Shown: positions 31,455 to 40,773, counted from the first letter of the stretch. The stretch is 64,000 bases of DNA from Bacillota bacterium (GCA_023415775.1 JAEZJM010000019.1:402929-466928); one strand, 5' to 3'. Numbers and translations: made by a program. Notes: generated by a model not told the origin, from the sequence alone.

Positions 31455-32739
31455 TCAATCGATTGCTATCTGGATACTGGCGCTCAGCTTCGTAATCCTC
31501 CTCATCCTGCGTTTCCCGGTCGCCTTGACCCTGGTGATTTCGTCCGTCCTTACGCTCTGGTATCTCGAAATCCCGCTGGTGGTCGTCGGCCAGCAGATGA
31601 TCCAGGGGATTACGATCTATTCCCTGCTTGCCATCCCCTTCTTTATCCTCACCGGGCAGATCCTTGGCGAGGGCGGGCTGGCAAACCGCATCGTCAACCT
31701 GGCCAACCTGTTCGTCGGCCGCATCCGTGGCGGTCTTGCCCTGGTAAACAGTGTGGCCTGCATGTTTTTCGGTAATCTGTCCGGGTCGGCTGTCGCCGAC
31801 GCGTCGGCCATCGGCTCGGTTATGATACCTCTCATGAAGAAGAAGGGCTACGCGGCCGATTATTCGGTCGGCGTGACCATTGCCTCCGCCATTCAGGGTG
31901 TCGTCGTGCCGCCCAGCCACAACCTGGTGCTGTACGCCATCGCCGCCGGCGGGGTCTCGATCAGCGGCCTCTTTCTGGCCGGCATCGTCCCTGGCATCAT
32001 CTTGCTGACGTCCCTGATGATTACCGGCTACATCATCGCCGTGAAGAAGGGCTATCCCAAGGGTGACCCAATCAAAAAAGGCGAGATTCCCGGCATTCTT
32101 TTCCACGGTCTGCTGTCCTTCACGCCGGCGGTCATCATCCTCGGCGGCATCATCACCGGCTGGTCCACAGCTACCGAGTCGGGCGCGCTGGCGGCGGTGT
32201 ACTCCTTCCTGCTGGCCTTCCTGGTTTACCGCGAGGCCTCGATCAAGCAGATGTGGCCGGTGCTCGTCCGCACCTTCCGCACCGTGCTGATGGTCTTTTT
32301 CCTGATAGCCGCCTCGCAGGCTTTCGGCTGGGTCATGGCTTACCTGCACCTGCCCGACCTCATCACCGAGTGGTTCCTGTCGGTGTCCGACAGCCCGTGG
32401 GTCATCCTGTTGATGATCAATATCCTGCTCCTCATCCTCGGCGGTCCGATGGACATGGCGCCGATGATCCTCATCCTCACCCCGGTGCTGCTGCCGGTGT
32501 GCAAGGCGATCGGTATGGACCCCATCCATTTCGGCATCGTGCTGATCTTCAACGCCGGCATGGGCCTCCTGACCCCGCCGGTCGGCACGGTGCTGTTCGT
32601 GGGCTGCGCCATCGGCAAGGTGTCGGTCGAAGCCGGCACGCGGGCGATGATGCCGTTTTTCCTGGCCATGCTGGTGGTGCTGTTGCTGTTGACGTATATA
32701 CCGGCGCTGTCGATGTGGCTGCCCAATATGTTTAAGTAG
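31444..32739 (+). CDS. dctM: TRAP transporter large permease DctM
   Basis: This large permease has 431 residues and about 12 helices. Landmarks are FFILTGQILGEGGLANRI, MFFGNLSGSAVADASAIGS and LLTPPVGTVLFVGCAIG, all conserved in DctM. It completes the dctPQM set. Repeat R6 begins ten bases after its stop, before uxaB. Confidence 0.94.
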   Translation: MMPDQSIAIWILALSFVILLILRFPVALTLVISSVLTLWYLEIPLVVVGQQMIQGITIYSLLAIPFFILTGQILGEGGLANRIVNLANLFVGRIRGGLALVNSVACMFFGNLSGSAVADASAIGSVMIPLMKKKGYAADYSVGVTIASAIQGVVVPPSHNLVLYAIAAGGVSISGLFLAGIVPGIILLTSLMITGYIIAVKKGYPKGDPIKKGEIPGILFHGLLSFTPAVIILGGIITGWSTATESGALAAVYSFLLAFLVYREASIKQMWPVLVRTFRTVLMVFFLIAASQAFGWVMAYLHLPDLITEWFLSVSDSPWVILLMINILLLILGGPMDMAPMILILTPVLLPVCKAIGMDPIHFGIVLIFNAGMGLLTPPVGTVLFVGCAIGKVSVEAGTRAMMPFFLAMLVVLLLLTYIPALSMWLPNMFK

Positions 32740-32749
32740 CGATACTTGG

Positions 32750-32872
32750 GCAGGCCGTTGATAGCCTCATCTGCGGCGTTGGTCCTCAGCTGCCATCCTC
32801 AGCGTACGTTCGTGTACGCTTCCGGTGTCAGCCTCCGGTCCGCCTTGCAGCTGAAGGCTCTGAGCGGCCTGC
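32750..32872 (-). repeat. Dispersed palindromic repeat, copy R6 (full length, 123 bp)
   Basis: The outer arms GCAGGCCGTTGATAGCCT and AGGCTCTGAGCGGCCTGC pair along their length. The core is GCGTAC-GTTCGT-GTACGC followed by TTCCGGTGTCAGCC. CATCTGCGGCGTTGG and CCGCCTTGCAGCTG show that it is inverted relative to R1. It lies between dctM and uxaB. Confidence 0.87.
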
Positions 32873-32905
32873 GCACAGTCCGTTGAGCCAAGGGAGGTTT
32901 TCCTT

Positions 32906-34441
32906 ATGCCCCGATTGACGAAAAAACTGCTGGACGGGAGTTTCCGCTTCCCGCCGGAGATGGATTTGCCGGCATACCCCGATAATCTGCCTGAACGGGT
33001 TGTCCAGTTCGGCGAGGGGAATTTCCTGCGCGCCTTCGTGGATTGGATGTTCCACCGCCTCAACAACAGCGGCCAGTGGGGCGGCCGGGTGGTCGTCGTG
33101 CAGCCGATCGCCGACGGACTGGCCGATCGCCTGAACGGGCAGGACGGCCTGTATACGCTGGCCCTGCGCGGTCTGCAGGACGGCCAGCCCACCGAGGATC
33201 TGTCGGTGATCGGCGTTATCAGCCGCGCTTTGAGCGCTTATAGCCAGTGGGACGAGGTGCTGAAATGCGCCGAGAACCCCACCATCGAGTACCTGATTTC
33301 CAACACGACCGAGGCCGGTATCAGCCACGATCCCGAGGACGGGCCCGATCTCGCGCCGCCGGTGTCTTTCCCCGGCAAGGTGACGGCGTACCTTTACAGG
33401 CGGTTTTGCCATTTCGGCGGCGACGCCGGCAAAGGTATGACCATCATCCCCTGCGAGCTCATCGACCGCAACGGCGATGTGCTGAGGAAGGTGGTGCTGC
33501 GCTACGCCGAGGAGTGGAAGCTGCCGGCGGAGTTTGCCGCCTGGGTGGAGAAGAACAACCTGTTCCTCAATACTCTCGTCGACCGGGTGGTGACCGGCTA
33601 TCCCCGCGACGAGGCCGCGGCGTTCGCCAAGCGTCTCGGCTACGAGGACGGCTTGCTGGACACGGGAGAACGCTTCCACCTGTGGGTGATCGAAGGGCCG
33701 GCCCGCCTGGCCGAGAAGCTGCCCTTCACCCGCATCGGCCTCAACGTCATCTGGACGGACGACATGACCCCTTACCGCACCCGCAAGGTGCGCGTTTTGA
33801 ACGGTGCGCATACCGCCGCGGTGCCGGCCGCGTTTCTTTACGGGCTGGATACGGTGGGCGAGATGATGGACGATAAGGTGACGGGCCGGTTCGTTCGCGA
33901 GGCGATTTACGAGGAGATCATCCCCGCTTGCGGGCTTGACAAGGATATGCTCAAGTCGTTCGCCGACGCGGTCGTCGAACGGTTCCGCAACCCTTACATC
34001 AGGCATTATCTTATCAGCATTCTACTCAATTCGGCGTCGAAGTTCAAGAACCGCGTCCTGCCGTCCATCCTCGACCACCAGGAACGCTTCGGTCGCCTGC
34101 CGCAGCGCCTGGTATTCAGCCTGGCGGCCCTGATGGCCGTTTACAGGGGCGGGAAGATTAACGGCGCGGTGATGGAAGCCCGCCGCGAAAAGGGCTCGTT
34201 CGAGATGCGCGACGATTTGTTCGTGCTCGAGGCGATGGCGGCTGCGTGGGCTAAATACGACGACACCGACGCCGGCGCCCGTGCGGCTGTGGCCGAGGTG
34301 CTTGCCAATACTGCCCTGTGGGGCCAGGATCTTAACAAGGTCGCCGGCCTGACCGAGGCGACCGCCGGTTATCTGCGCACCGTCTGCCGGGACGGCATGG
34401 CGGCGGCGATCGCGGCCGTGCCGGGCGGCGAGCGCCTGTGA
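32906..34441 (+). CDS. uxaB: Tagaturonate reductase UxaB
   Basis: The protein has 511 residues and belongs to the mannitol dehydrogenase family. ERVVQFGEGNFLRAFVDWM at the start and the catalytic region with KVRVLNGAHTAAV and KFKNRVLPS are typical of UxaB. It reduces D-tagaturonate to D-altronate with NADH in galacturonate breakdown. AGGGAGG precedes the ATG. It is followed by uxaA with a 16-base gap; uxaC, kdgK and kdgA are not in the window. Confidence 0.92.
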   Translation: MPRLTKKLLDGSFRFPPEMDLPAYPDNLPERVVQFGEGNFLRAFVDWMFHRLNNSGQWGGRVVVVQPIADGLADRLNGQDGLYTLALRGLQDGQPTEDLSVIGVISRALSAYSQWDEVLKCAENPTIEYLISNTTEAGISHDPEDGPDLAPPVSFPGKVTAYLYRRFCHFGGDAGKGMTIIPCELIDRNGDVLRKVVLRYAEEWKLPAEFAAWVEKNNLFLNTLVDRVVTGYPRDEAAAFAKRLGYEDGLLDTGERFHLWVIEGPARLAEKLPFTRIGLNVIWTDDMTPYRTRKVRVLNGAHTAAVPAAFLYGLDTVGEMMDDKVTGRFVREAIYEEIIPACGLDKDMLKSFADAVVERFRNPYIRHYLISILLNSASKFKNRVLPSILDHQERFGRLPQRLVFSLAALMAVYRGGKINGAVMEARREKGSFEMRDDLFVLEAMAAAWAKYDDTDAGARAAVAEVLANTALWGQDLNKVAGLTEATAGYLRTVCRDGMAAAIAAVPGGERL

Positions 34442-34457
34442 CGAGAGGAGAGATTGC

Positions 34458-35945
34458 ATGGAACTGATGAGAATTCACCCCAAGGACAATGTTGCGGTGG
34501 CGGTTAAGCCGCTGGCGCCCGGACAGGCTCTGGCCGCCGGGTCGACCGCCGTGGTTACGCGCCAGCCCATTCCCGCCGGCCACAAGATCGCCATCTCCCC
34601 CATCGCCGCCGGCGAGAAGGTCGTGAAGTACGGTTTTCCGATCGGCACGGCCCAGGCGGACATCGCCGCCGGCGACTGGGTCCATACCCATAATTGCAAG
34701 ACCAATCTCGGCGAGCTGCTCGAGTATACTTACGAACCTGAGGAGACCACGCTGGAGAGCGCCGGCCGGGGCGAGTCCTTCATGGGCTTCCGGCGGCCGG
34801 ACGGCAAGGTGGGGACGCGCAACGAGATCTGGATTATCCCCACGGTGGGCTGCGTCAACCAGAACGCCCGCGTGATCGCCGAGGTGGCCGGGAAGCTGCT
34901 CTGCCAGGAGAATATCGACGGCGTCCATGCTTTCACCCACCCCTACGGCTGTTCGCAGCTGGGCGAGGATATCGCCAACACCCAGAAGATCCTCGCCAAC
35001 CTTGTGCGCCATCCCAACGCCGGCGGCGTCCTCGTCCTCGGCCTGGGGTGCGAGAACAACCATATCAGGGCTTTCAAGGAGATCCTCGGTCCGGTGGCCC
35101 CCCAGCGGGTGAAGTTTCTCGAAACCCAGGGAGTCGATGACGAGATCGAGGTCGGGGTGCAGATGGTGTCGGAGCTGGCGGCGTATGCCGGCGGCTTCAA
35201 ACGGACCCCCTGCCCGTTGTCCGACCTGGTTGTCGGCCTGAAGTGCGGCGGCTCGGACGGCTTCTCCGGGATCACCGCCAACCCGCTTGTCGGCCTGTTC
35301 TCCGACCGTCTGGTGGCGAGCGGCGGCACGACGGTGCTCACCGAGGTGCCGGAGATGTTCGGCGCCGAGACCATCCTCATGAACCGGGCCAAGGACAGGG
35401 AGACGTTCGCGAAGATCGTCAGCCTGATAAACGATTTCAAGACGTATTTTACCGCCCACAATCAGCCGGTGTACGAGAATCCCTCCCCCGGCAACAAGGA
35501 CGGCGGCATAACCACGCTGGAGGACAAATCGCTCGGCTGCACGCAGAAGGGCGGCTATGCCGCCCCGGTGGTTGACGTTCTGCAGTATGGCGAGGCGGCC
35601 AAAACACAGGGCCTCAACCTGCTTAACGGCCCCGGCAACGACCTGGTGGCTTCCACGGTGCTCGCCGCCGCCGGCTGCCAGCTGATTCTGTTCACCACCG
35701 GCCGCGGCACGCCGCTCGGCACCGTTGTGCCGACGGTGAAGATCGCCACAAATAGCGATCTTTTCCGCCGCAAGAAGAACTGGATGGATTTCGACGCCGG
35801 GCGGCTGCTCGACGGCGTCGCCAGGGACGAACTCGCCGGCGAGTTCTTCGCCTATGTGCTTAACGTGGCGTCCGGGCAGACGACCAAGGCGGAGAAGCTG
35901 GGATTCAGGGATCTGACGATATTCAAGAATGGCGTAACGGTATAA
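34458..35945 (+). CDS. uxaA: Altronate dehydratase UxaA
   Basis: A 495-residue UxaA. The N-terminal SAF domain (residues 1-95, with THNCKTNLGE) joins the main dehydratase domain with GFRRPDGKVGTRNEIWIIPT, HPYGCSQLGED, LKCGGSDGFSGITANP and the late FTTGRGTPLGTVVPTVKIATN. It converts D-altronate to 2-keto-3-deoxygluconate with an iron centre. It is the second gene of uxaBA and ends at a clear terminator. Confidence 0.95.
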   Translation: MELMRIHPKDNVAVAVKPLAPGQALAAGSTAVVTRQPIPAGHKIAISPIAAGEKVVKYGFPIGTAQADIAAGDWVHTHNCKTNLGELLEYTYEPEETTLESAGRGESFMGFRRPDGKVGTRNEIWIIPTVGCVNQNARVIAEVAGKLLCQENIDGVHAFTHPYGCSQLGEDIANTQKILANLVRHPNAGGVLVLGLGCENNHIRAFKEILGPVAPQRVKFLETQGVDDEIEVGVQMVSELAAYAGGFKRTPCPLSDLVVGLKCGGSDGFSGITANPLVGLFSDRLVASGGTTVLTEVPEMFGAETILMNRAKDRETFAKIVSLINDFKTYFTAHNQPVYENPSPGNKDGGITTLEDKSLGCTQKGGYAAPVVDVLQYGEAAKTQGLNLLNGPGNDLVASTVLAAAGCQLILFTTGRGTPLGTVVPTVKIATNSDLFRRKKNWMDFDAGRLLDGVARDELAGEFFAYVLNVASGQTTKAEKLGFRDLTIFKNGVTV

Positions 35946-35958
35946 TAGCACTCCTTCG

Positions 35959-35987
35959 CGGCATGCCTTCGGGTGTGCCGTTTTTTT
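35959..35987 (+). terminator. Rho-independent terminator of uxaBA
   Basis: CGGCATGCC and GGTGTGCCG pair around a TTCG-type loop and are followed by T7. Confidence 0.88.
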
Positions 35988-36116
35988 GCCATGCCGCCGG
36001 GAGGGGGAAAATCTCTTTTCGGGGGCGGTTTTGCGTTGCTGGGGCAAAATTTGTGGCGGCAGGGGGCGAAATAATGGAGGATGATAGTGGATTCCATAAA
36101 TATCAGGAGGGATAGT

Positions 36117-37619
36117 ATGCAGACAGTACCCGGGGTGGCTGCCCAGGCGCCCCAACAGTCGTTTGCCCAGCGCTACGGACTTATCATCGGTTTTGCCGCT
36201 TTGCTGGCCATCATCCTCCTGCCGACACCGGAAGGCCTGACCGTCGCCGGCCACCGGATGATCGGCATCTTGCTGTTCTCGGTTATCGTGTGGATGACCG
36301 ACGCAGTCTCTTACCCGGTAAGCGCCGCGGTTATCATGGCCTTGATGGCTTTCCTGCTCGGCGTTTCGCCCGATGTGGCCAATCCCAAGGTTGTCATGGG
36401 GACCTCCAAGGCTCTTGGCATCGCCCTCGGCGGCTTTGCCAACACCGCCTTCGCTCTGGTGGGCGGCGCGCTGTTCATCGCCGCCGCGATGATGAAGACC
36501 GGCCTGGACAAGCGCATCGCCCTCGTCGTGCTGTCCAAGATTGGCGCCAAGACCAACCGGGTGCTGGCCGGGGTCATCTTCGTCGGGTTCATCCTCAGCT
36601 TCTTCGTGCCCAGCACCACCGCCCGCGTTTCCTGCCTGGTGCCGATCGTGATGGGCATCATTATGGCTTTCGGCGTGAACCTGAAGAGCAGGTTCGCAGG
36701 CGTGATGATGATCGCCACCGCCCAGGCCGACAGCATCTGGAACGTCGGCATCAAGACGGCCGCTGCCCAGAATATGATCGCCGTCGGCTTCATCGAGAAG
36801 CAGCTGGGGATCAACATCACCTGGCTCGACTGGTTCATAGCCGCCGCCCCGTTTGCCATCATCATGTCTGTGGCGCTTTATTTCGTGCTTATGAAAGTTA
36901 TGCCGCCGGAGACCGACGAGATCGAGGGCGGGCAGGCCACTATCGCCAAGGCGTTGGCCGATATGGGCCCGATGACCGTCGATGAGAAGAAGATGCTGGC
37001 GATTTCGCTGGCGCTGCTGTTCTTCTGGTCGACGGAGAAGATCGTCCACCCCTTCGATACATCCTCGACGACCATTGCCGCCATCGCCCTCATGCTGCTG
37101 CCCGGCGTGGGCGTGATGAGCTGGAAGGAAGCCCAGCCGAAGGTGCCCTGGGGCACGCTGGTGCTTTTCGGTGTGGGCATCAGCCTCGGTTCGGCGTTGC
37201 TGTCGACCAAGGCTGCCGCCTGGATAGCCAAGATCGTCGTCGCCACCTTCGGCCTGCAGACCATGCCGGCCCTGACCATCATCGCGGTGTTGGCCGCCTT
37301 CCTGATAATCATCCACCTCGGCTTTGCCAGCGCAACCGCCCTGGCGTCGGCGATGATTCCGATCATCATCTCCATCCTGCAGAGCGTCACGACGCCGGGC
37401 ATCAATGTCGTCGGCATGACGATGATCCTGCAGTATGTGGTGAGCTTCGGCTTCATCCTGCCGGTCAACGCGCCCCAGAACATGGTGGCCTACGGCACCG
37501 ATACCTTCGAGGTCAAGGACTTTATCCGCACCGGCATCCCGTTGACCATCATCGCCTACCTGACGATACTGCTGATGAGCGCGACGTATTGGCAGTGGAT
37601 GAACGTACTGGTGAAGTAG
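36117..37619 (+). CDS. DASS (SLC13)-family anion permease
   Basis: The permease has 500 residues from the ATG at 36117 (AGGAGGG upstream) with about 12-14 helices. LSFFVPSTTARVSCLVPI resembles the sodium/substrate motif of the divalent-anion:sodium symporters, and GFILPVNAPQNMVAYG its second repeat. These carry dicarboxylates, tricarboxylates or sulfate. It has a 170-base leader that holds no clear promoter. The convergent two-component pair beyond its terminator may control it. Confidence 0.85.
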   Translation: MQTVPGVAAQAPQQSFAQRYGLIIGFAALLAIILLPTPEGLTVAGHRMIGILLFSVIVWMTDAVSYPVSAAVIMALMAFLLGVSPDVANPKVVMGTSKALGIALGGFANTAFALVGGALFIAAAMMKTGLDKRIALVVLSKIGAKTNRVLAGVIFVGFILSFFVPSTTARVSCLVPIVMGIIMAFGVNLKSRFAGVMMIATAQADSIWNVGIKTAAAQNMIAVGFIEKQLGINITWLDWFIAAAPFAIIMSVALYFVLMKVMPPETDEIEGGQATIAKALADMGPMTVDEKKMLAISLALLFFWSTEKIVHPFDTSSTTIAAIALMLLPGVGVMSWKEAQPKVPWGTLVLFGVGISLGSALLSTKAAAWIAKIVVATFGLQTMPALTIIAVLAAFLIIIHLGFASATALASAMIPIIISILQSVTTPGINVVGMTMILQYVVSFGFILPVNAPQNMVAYGTDTFEVKDFIRTGIPLTIIAYLTILLMSATYWQWMNVLVK

Positions 37620-37634
37620 TCTAAGAATAAAAAG

Positions 37635-37657
37635 CACGCCTTGCGGCGTGTTTTTTT
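37635..37657. terminator. Bidirectional terminator
   Basis: CACGCC-TTGC-GGCGTG with A5 before and T7 after can stop both the permease and the convergent response-regulator transcript. Confidence 0.85.
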
Positions 37658-37661
37658 GTCG

Positions 37662-38399
37662 CTATCTGAGCCCGAGGGCGGCTTTGACCTGGCCGACCTT
37701 GTGGCGGCTGACCGGAATTTGCTGGCCCTTGCAGTCGTCCATCCGCAGGAAGTAGGTGCCTTTGAACCAGGGGATGACTTCGACGACTTTATCGAGGTTG
37801 ACGATGTACTGGCGATGCACGCGGACAAAGGCGGTCCCGTCCGCTCTGCCGGCGGTCAGAAGGCTTTCGATTTCCTGCATGGAGAGAGTGGCGGCATACT
37901 CGCCCTTCTTTGTGAGGACGTAGACGGCTTTTTCGCGGACCTGGACGAGGGCGATGTCTTCTTTATTAAGGGGGACTATTCTGCCCCCGGACAGCACGCA
38001 AACTTTGCCGGACGGTTCTTTGAGCACGGCGGCCGGCCGCGCGGCCAGGGCGCGCACCTTGCCGAGCGCGGCGGCGATCTTGGTTTCGGTCACCGGCTTG
38101 GTGACATAGCCGACGGCCGGGGTTTCGAAGGCGGCCAGCGCGTATTCGGGGTGGGCGGTGATAAAGACGATGAGGGGCGGGTCGCGCAGGACGCTGAGGC
38201 GGGCGGCCATCTCGAGGCCTGACATGCCGGGGAGGCTGATGTCAAGGAAGACCAGCCGGGGTGCGTTGGCGGCGATGTATTCGAGGGCGGCCGGCGGCTG
38301 CTCGAAGCGCGCGACGACTTTGACGTCCGGGTGGCTGCCGAGCAGGTATTCGATTTCCTCGCAGATGGGCGGTTCGTCGTCGACGATTACGGTCGTCAT
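37662..38399 (-). CDS. LytTR-type response regulator
   Basis: A regulator of about 245 residues. The receiver domain has IVDDEPPICEE, the phospho-aspartate in VFLDISLPG and FITAHPEYAL. A LytTR DNA-binding domain covers the last 100 residues (VRVHRQYIVNLDKVVEVIPW and HKVGQVKAALGL). LytTR proteins bind pairs of direct repeats upstream of target genes. Its start abuts the kinase stop, so the two are co-transcribed. An upstream ATG at 38405 is also possible. Confidence 0.92.
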   Translation of the reverse strand: MTTVIVDDEPPICEEIEYLLGSHPDVKVVARFEQPPAALEYIAANAPRLVFLDISLPGMSGLEMAARLSVLRDPPLIVFITAHPEYALAAFETPAVGYVTKPVTETKIAAALGKVRALAARPAAVLKEPSGKVCVLSGGRIVPLNKEDIALVQVREKAVYVLTKKGEYAATLSMQEIESLLTAGRADGTAFVRVHRQYIVNLDKVVEVIPWFKGTYFLRMDDCKGQQIPVSRHKVGQVKAALGLR

Positions 38400-38401
38400 G
38401 A

Positions 38402-40081
38402 TCATGCCGTATTCCTCCTCTCGAGGGGGATGCGGATGGCGGCCCGGGTGCCTTCGCCCGGCTCGCTGTCGATGGTGAGGCCGTAGCCGCTGCCGTAGAT
38501 GCTGGCCAGGCGCTTGTGGACGTTTTTGACCCCGATGCCTTCCTCGCTCGTGAACAGGGTGGCGAGTTGGGCGGACGGGATGCCGACGCCGTTGTCGGTT
38601 ATCGTTATCAGCAGGTCTTCGCCGTCAATCCCGGCCCGGACGGTCAGCCGGCAGTGACTGAGCTTGGGGAACAGGCCGTGTTCGAGAGCGTTTTCCACCA
38701 GCGGCTGGAGGGAGAGGACGGGGACGGGCACGGCACGGGCTGCCTCGTCGACGTCGATGTCGACGCTCAGCCGGGAGCCGAAGCGCGTTTTGGCGATCTC
38801 CAGGTAGGCGAAGATGCCGTCGATTTCATCCCCGAGAGGCACGAAATCGCCGCGGACGGTGAGACTGTGCTGCATGATGGTCGCCAGGTGGGCGAGGAGG
38901 GTGCGGGCGGTTTCCGGCTTGGTGCGGCAGAAGGACATGATGGTGCCGATGGTGTTGAAGAGGAAGTGGGGGTTTATCTGCGCCTGGAGAGCTTTGAGTT
39001 CGGCTTTCTGGCGCAGCTTTTTCTGGTTGTCGACCTCGGCGAGCTGGATCTGGACGGACAGCAGGTTGGCCAGGCCGTCGACGAGGCGGATGTCCATGGC
39101 GGTGACGGCGCCCGCCACCGCCCGCGACAGCTTGATGGTGCCGACGACTTCGCCGTGTGAGAAGAGGGGGGCGGCCACGCCCGAGCGGAGCGGGCAGTCG
39201 GGATCGGAGCAGCCGCGGTCCTCGGGGGTTTCGATGACGATTAGCCGCTGCTCCTCAAGCACTTTGCGGGTCGAGGCGGTGCTGATCGCCAGCCCGGGGA
39301 AATGGTGGTCGTTGCCAAGGCCGATGAAGGCGAGCACTTTTTCGCGGTCGGAGATCGAGACGGCGTCCATTTTGGTCAGCTCGTAGATGATCTCGGCCGT
39401 CTTCTGCGCCGACGCCGGGGTGAGGCCCTGGCGCAGGAAAGGGAGGGTGCGGCTGGCGATTTCGAGCGAGAGCTCGGCGGCCTGGGCGCTGTGGGTCTCG
39501 CGCGTTTTCTGGAGGTCTTCGATGATGATGATGAAGATGACGGTGCCGAGGATGCTGACGAGGGTGGTGGGGACGGCGATGACGCGTTCCAGGGCCCAGG
39601 CAGCTTCGAACGGACCGAAGACGAACACCAGGCTTTTCTGGACGATTTCTCCCGCCAGAGCGACGGCCGCGCCAACCTTCCAGTTGAGGCGGTGGATGCC
39701 GAGCCGCTGGCGGACGAGCCCGGCGAGCAGGCCGCCGATAAGGGCGGAGAGGCCGCAGGCTTCGGCGGTGAAGCCGCCGAGCGAATAGCGGTGCAGGCCG
39801 CTGATGGCGCCGACGGTCAGCCCGACCCAGGGACCGCCCATGATGCCGCCCATCAGCGTCCCCACGAGGCGGGTGTTGGCCAGTGCCCCTTCGACCGGGA
39901 TGCCGTTGTACGTCCCCATGATCGACAGCGGGGCGAAGATGGCGACAAGGGTGACGAAGCACCGTCCCCGCGTGGGGGTTTGGACGCATTCGCTGATGAA
40001 TCTGTTGCGCCCGATGAGGTAGGCGACGATGGCGATGAGCGCCCCGTCGCTCAGCAGATCGAAAAGCATGGCGGTGTCCAT
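38402..40081 (-). CDS. LytS-type sensor histidine kinase
   Basis: The kinase has 559 residues from the ATG at 40081, which follows GAGGTGG. The longer open frame to 40228 runs into repeat R7 and is unlikely. Order: 5TM-5TMR-LYT membrane domain (residues 1-195), GAF domain (about 235-370), His_kinase (LQAQINPHFLFNTIGT, about 380) and HATPase (ITDNGVGIP). LytS/BtsS-type sensors respond to small carboxylates or membrane state; the ligand here is unknown. The convergent DASS permease is a candidate target. Confidence 0.92.
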   Translation of the reverse strand: MDTAMLFDLLSDGALIAIVAYLIGRNRFISECVQTPTRGRCFVTLVAIFAPLSIMGTYNGIPVEGALANTRLVGTLMGGIMGGPWVGLTVGAISGLHRYSLGGFTAEACGLSALIGGLLAGLVRQRLGIHRLNWKVGAAVALAGEIVQKSLVFVFGPFEAAWALERVIAVPTTLVSILGTVIFIIIIEDLQKTRETHSAQAAELSLEIASRTLPFLRQGLTPASAQKTAEIIYELTKMDAVSISDREKVLAFIGLGNDHHFPGLAISTASTRKVLEEQRLIVIETPEDRGCSDPDCPLRSGVAAPLFSHGEVVGTIKLSRAVAGAVTAMDIRLVDGLANLLSVQIQLAEVDNQKKLRQKAELKALQAQINPHFLFNTIGTIMSFCRTKPETARTLLAHLATIMQHSLTVRGDFVPLGDEIDGIFAYLEIAKTRFGSRLSVDIDVDEAARAVPVPVLSLQPLVENALEHGLFPKLSHCRLTVRAGIDGEDLLITITDNGVGIPSAQLATLFTSEEGIGVKNVHKRLASIYGSGYGLTIDSEPGEGTRAAIRIPLERRNTA

Positions 40082-40090
40082 AGGCCACCT

Positions 40091-40132
40091 CGGAAAAACG
40101 AATCTCTGCCGATTGAATTCTCCGTTTTTCCG
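40091..40132. promoter_or_regulatory. Inverted repeat upstream of the kinase gene
   Basis: CGGAAAAACG (40091-40100) and CGTTTTTCCG (40123-40132) are perfect inverted copies 22 bases apart, 10 bases upstream of the kinase start codon. It could be an operator or a leader stem. Bases 40133-40175 show no other clear feature. Confidence 0.4.
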
Positions 40133-40175
40133 CCAAAACCTTCCCGGATTGTTTCCAAACGGAACAGTGATAAAG

Positions 40176-40407
40176 CCGAGGCCGCTCAGGGAGTTCATCT
40201 GCAAGGCGCACCGGATAAGCAGACACACAACGCTTTAGCGTTGATGTGATCGCTTATACCCGCAAGGGTGCGAACACGACGCAGGCGTACTCGGGCGTAC
40301 GCCGAGGAAGTGTTCGAGGAGCAAGTGCGTAGTTCTTAACGCTTTAGCGTTTAGAACTGCGGCCTGCCCCTTGCGGGTACGCAACAGAGGGGCTTCCTGA
40401 GCAGCCG
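40176..40407 (+). repeat. Enlarged palindromic repeat R7 (about 232 bp)
   Basis: The outer arms CCGAGGCCGCTCAGGGAG and CTTCCTGAGCAGCCG pair imperfectly. The core is GCGTAC-TCGGGC-GTACGC. It shares with R5 the inserted module beginning ATAAGCAGACACACAACGC, which is identical between the two, and AGTTCTTAACGC-TTTA-GCGTTTAGAACT. It lies between the kinase gene and the B12-mutase cluster. Confidence 0.83.
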
Positions 40408-40447
40408 ACAGGAAAAATTTATTCTTTTTTCCAAACCATGAAGGAGA

Positions 40448-40494
40448 TTGGCAACTGATGGCGAAGAATGATTATATAGCTCATCAATGATGAG
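40448..40494 (+). promoter_or_regulatory. Promoter and palindromic operator of the B12-mutase cluster
   Basis: TTGGCA (40448-40453) and TATATA (40473-40478) are 19 bp apart (18 if TTATAT is used). The palindrome CTCATCAATGATGAG (40480-40494) begins two bases after the -10 box, the same arrangement as at 25201. It ends 33 bases before the first ATG of the cluster. Confidence 0.6.
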
Positions 40495-40527
40495 TAGCAA
40501 CCGCCCGATATGCCGGAGGTGGAGAGC

Positions 40528-40773
40528 ATGGCTAATATCACCGAACAGATAATGGACGCTTTGGATGTGGAGACTTTCTTCGTCTGCGCCACCGAGGAGG
40601 AGGGGCGCAGTCTGATGCTAAACCTGCTCAAGTCATGGGGTTTTACCGACGCCGATGTGGTATTCGCCCAGTACGAGGGCCCGGGGGTCCGGGTCAGGGG
40701 CCGGGCGTACGTTTACCGGCCGGCCGACAAATACCGCTGGCTGCTCCGCGAAGCGGCGCCGCAGGAGGGCTGA
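40528..40773 (+). CDS. Small protein, possible accessory subunit of the B12 mutase
   Basis: An 81-residue protein of unrecognised family, from the ATG at 40528 (CCGGAGG upstream). It reads as an alpha/beta unit: MANITEQIMDALDVETFFV, then EEEGRSLMLNLLKSWGFTDADVV, then a short beta end (RVRGRAYVYRPADKYRW). It ends 2 bases before the mutase start, so the two are surely co-translated. B12-dependent aminomutases often need a small partner, but no similarity to OraS or KamD was recognised. Confidence 0.55.
   Translation: MANITEQIMDALDVETFFVCATEEEGRSLMLNLLKSWGFTDADVVFAQYEGPGVRVRGRAYVYRPADKYRWLLREAAPQEG

Noticed and set aside
34332..37637. 1101-residue open frame on the minus strand
   Set aside because: It is antisense to uxaB (3' end), uxaA and the DASS permease, all clearly real. 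High GC at codon position 3 keeps the opposite strand open; composition is His/Arg-rich with no domain.
40528..40773. Ornithine aminomutase small subunit OraS
   Set aside because: Position before a B12 mutase is similar, but no OraS sequence features were recognised and the large subunit is glutamate-mutase-like.
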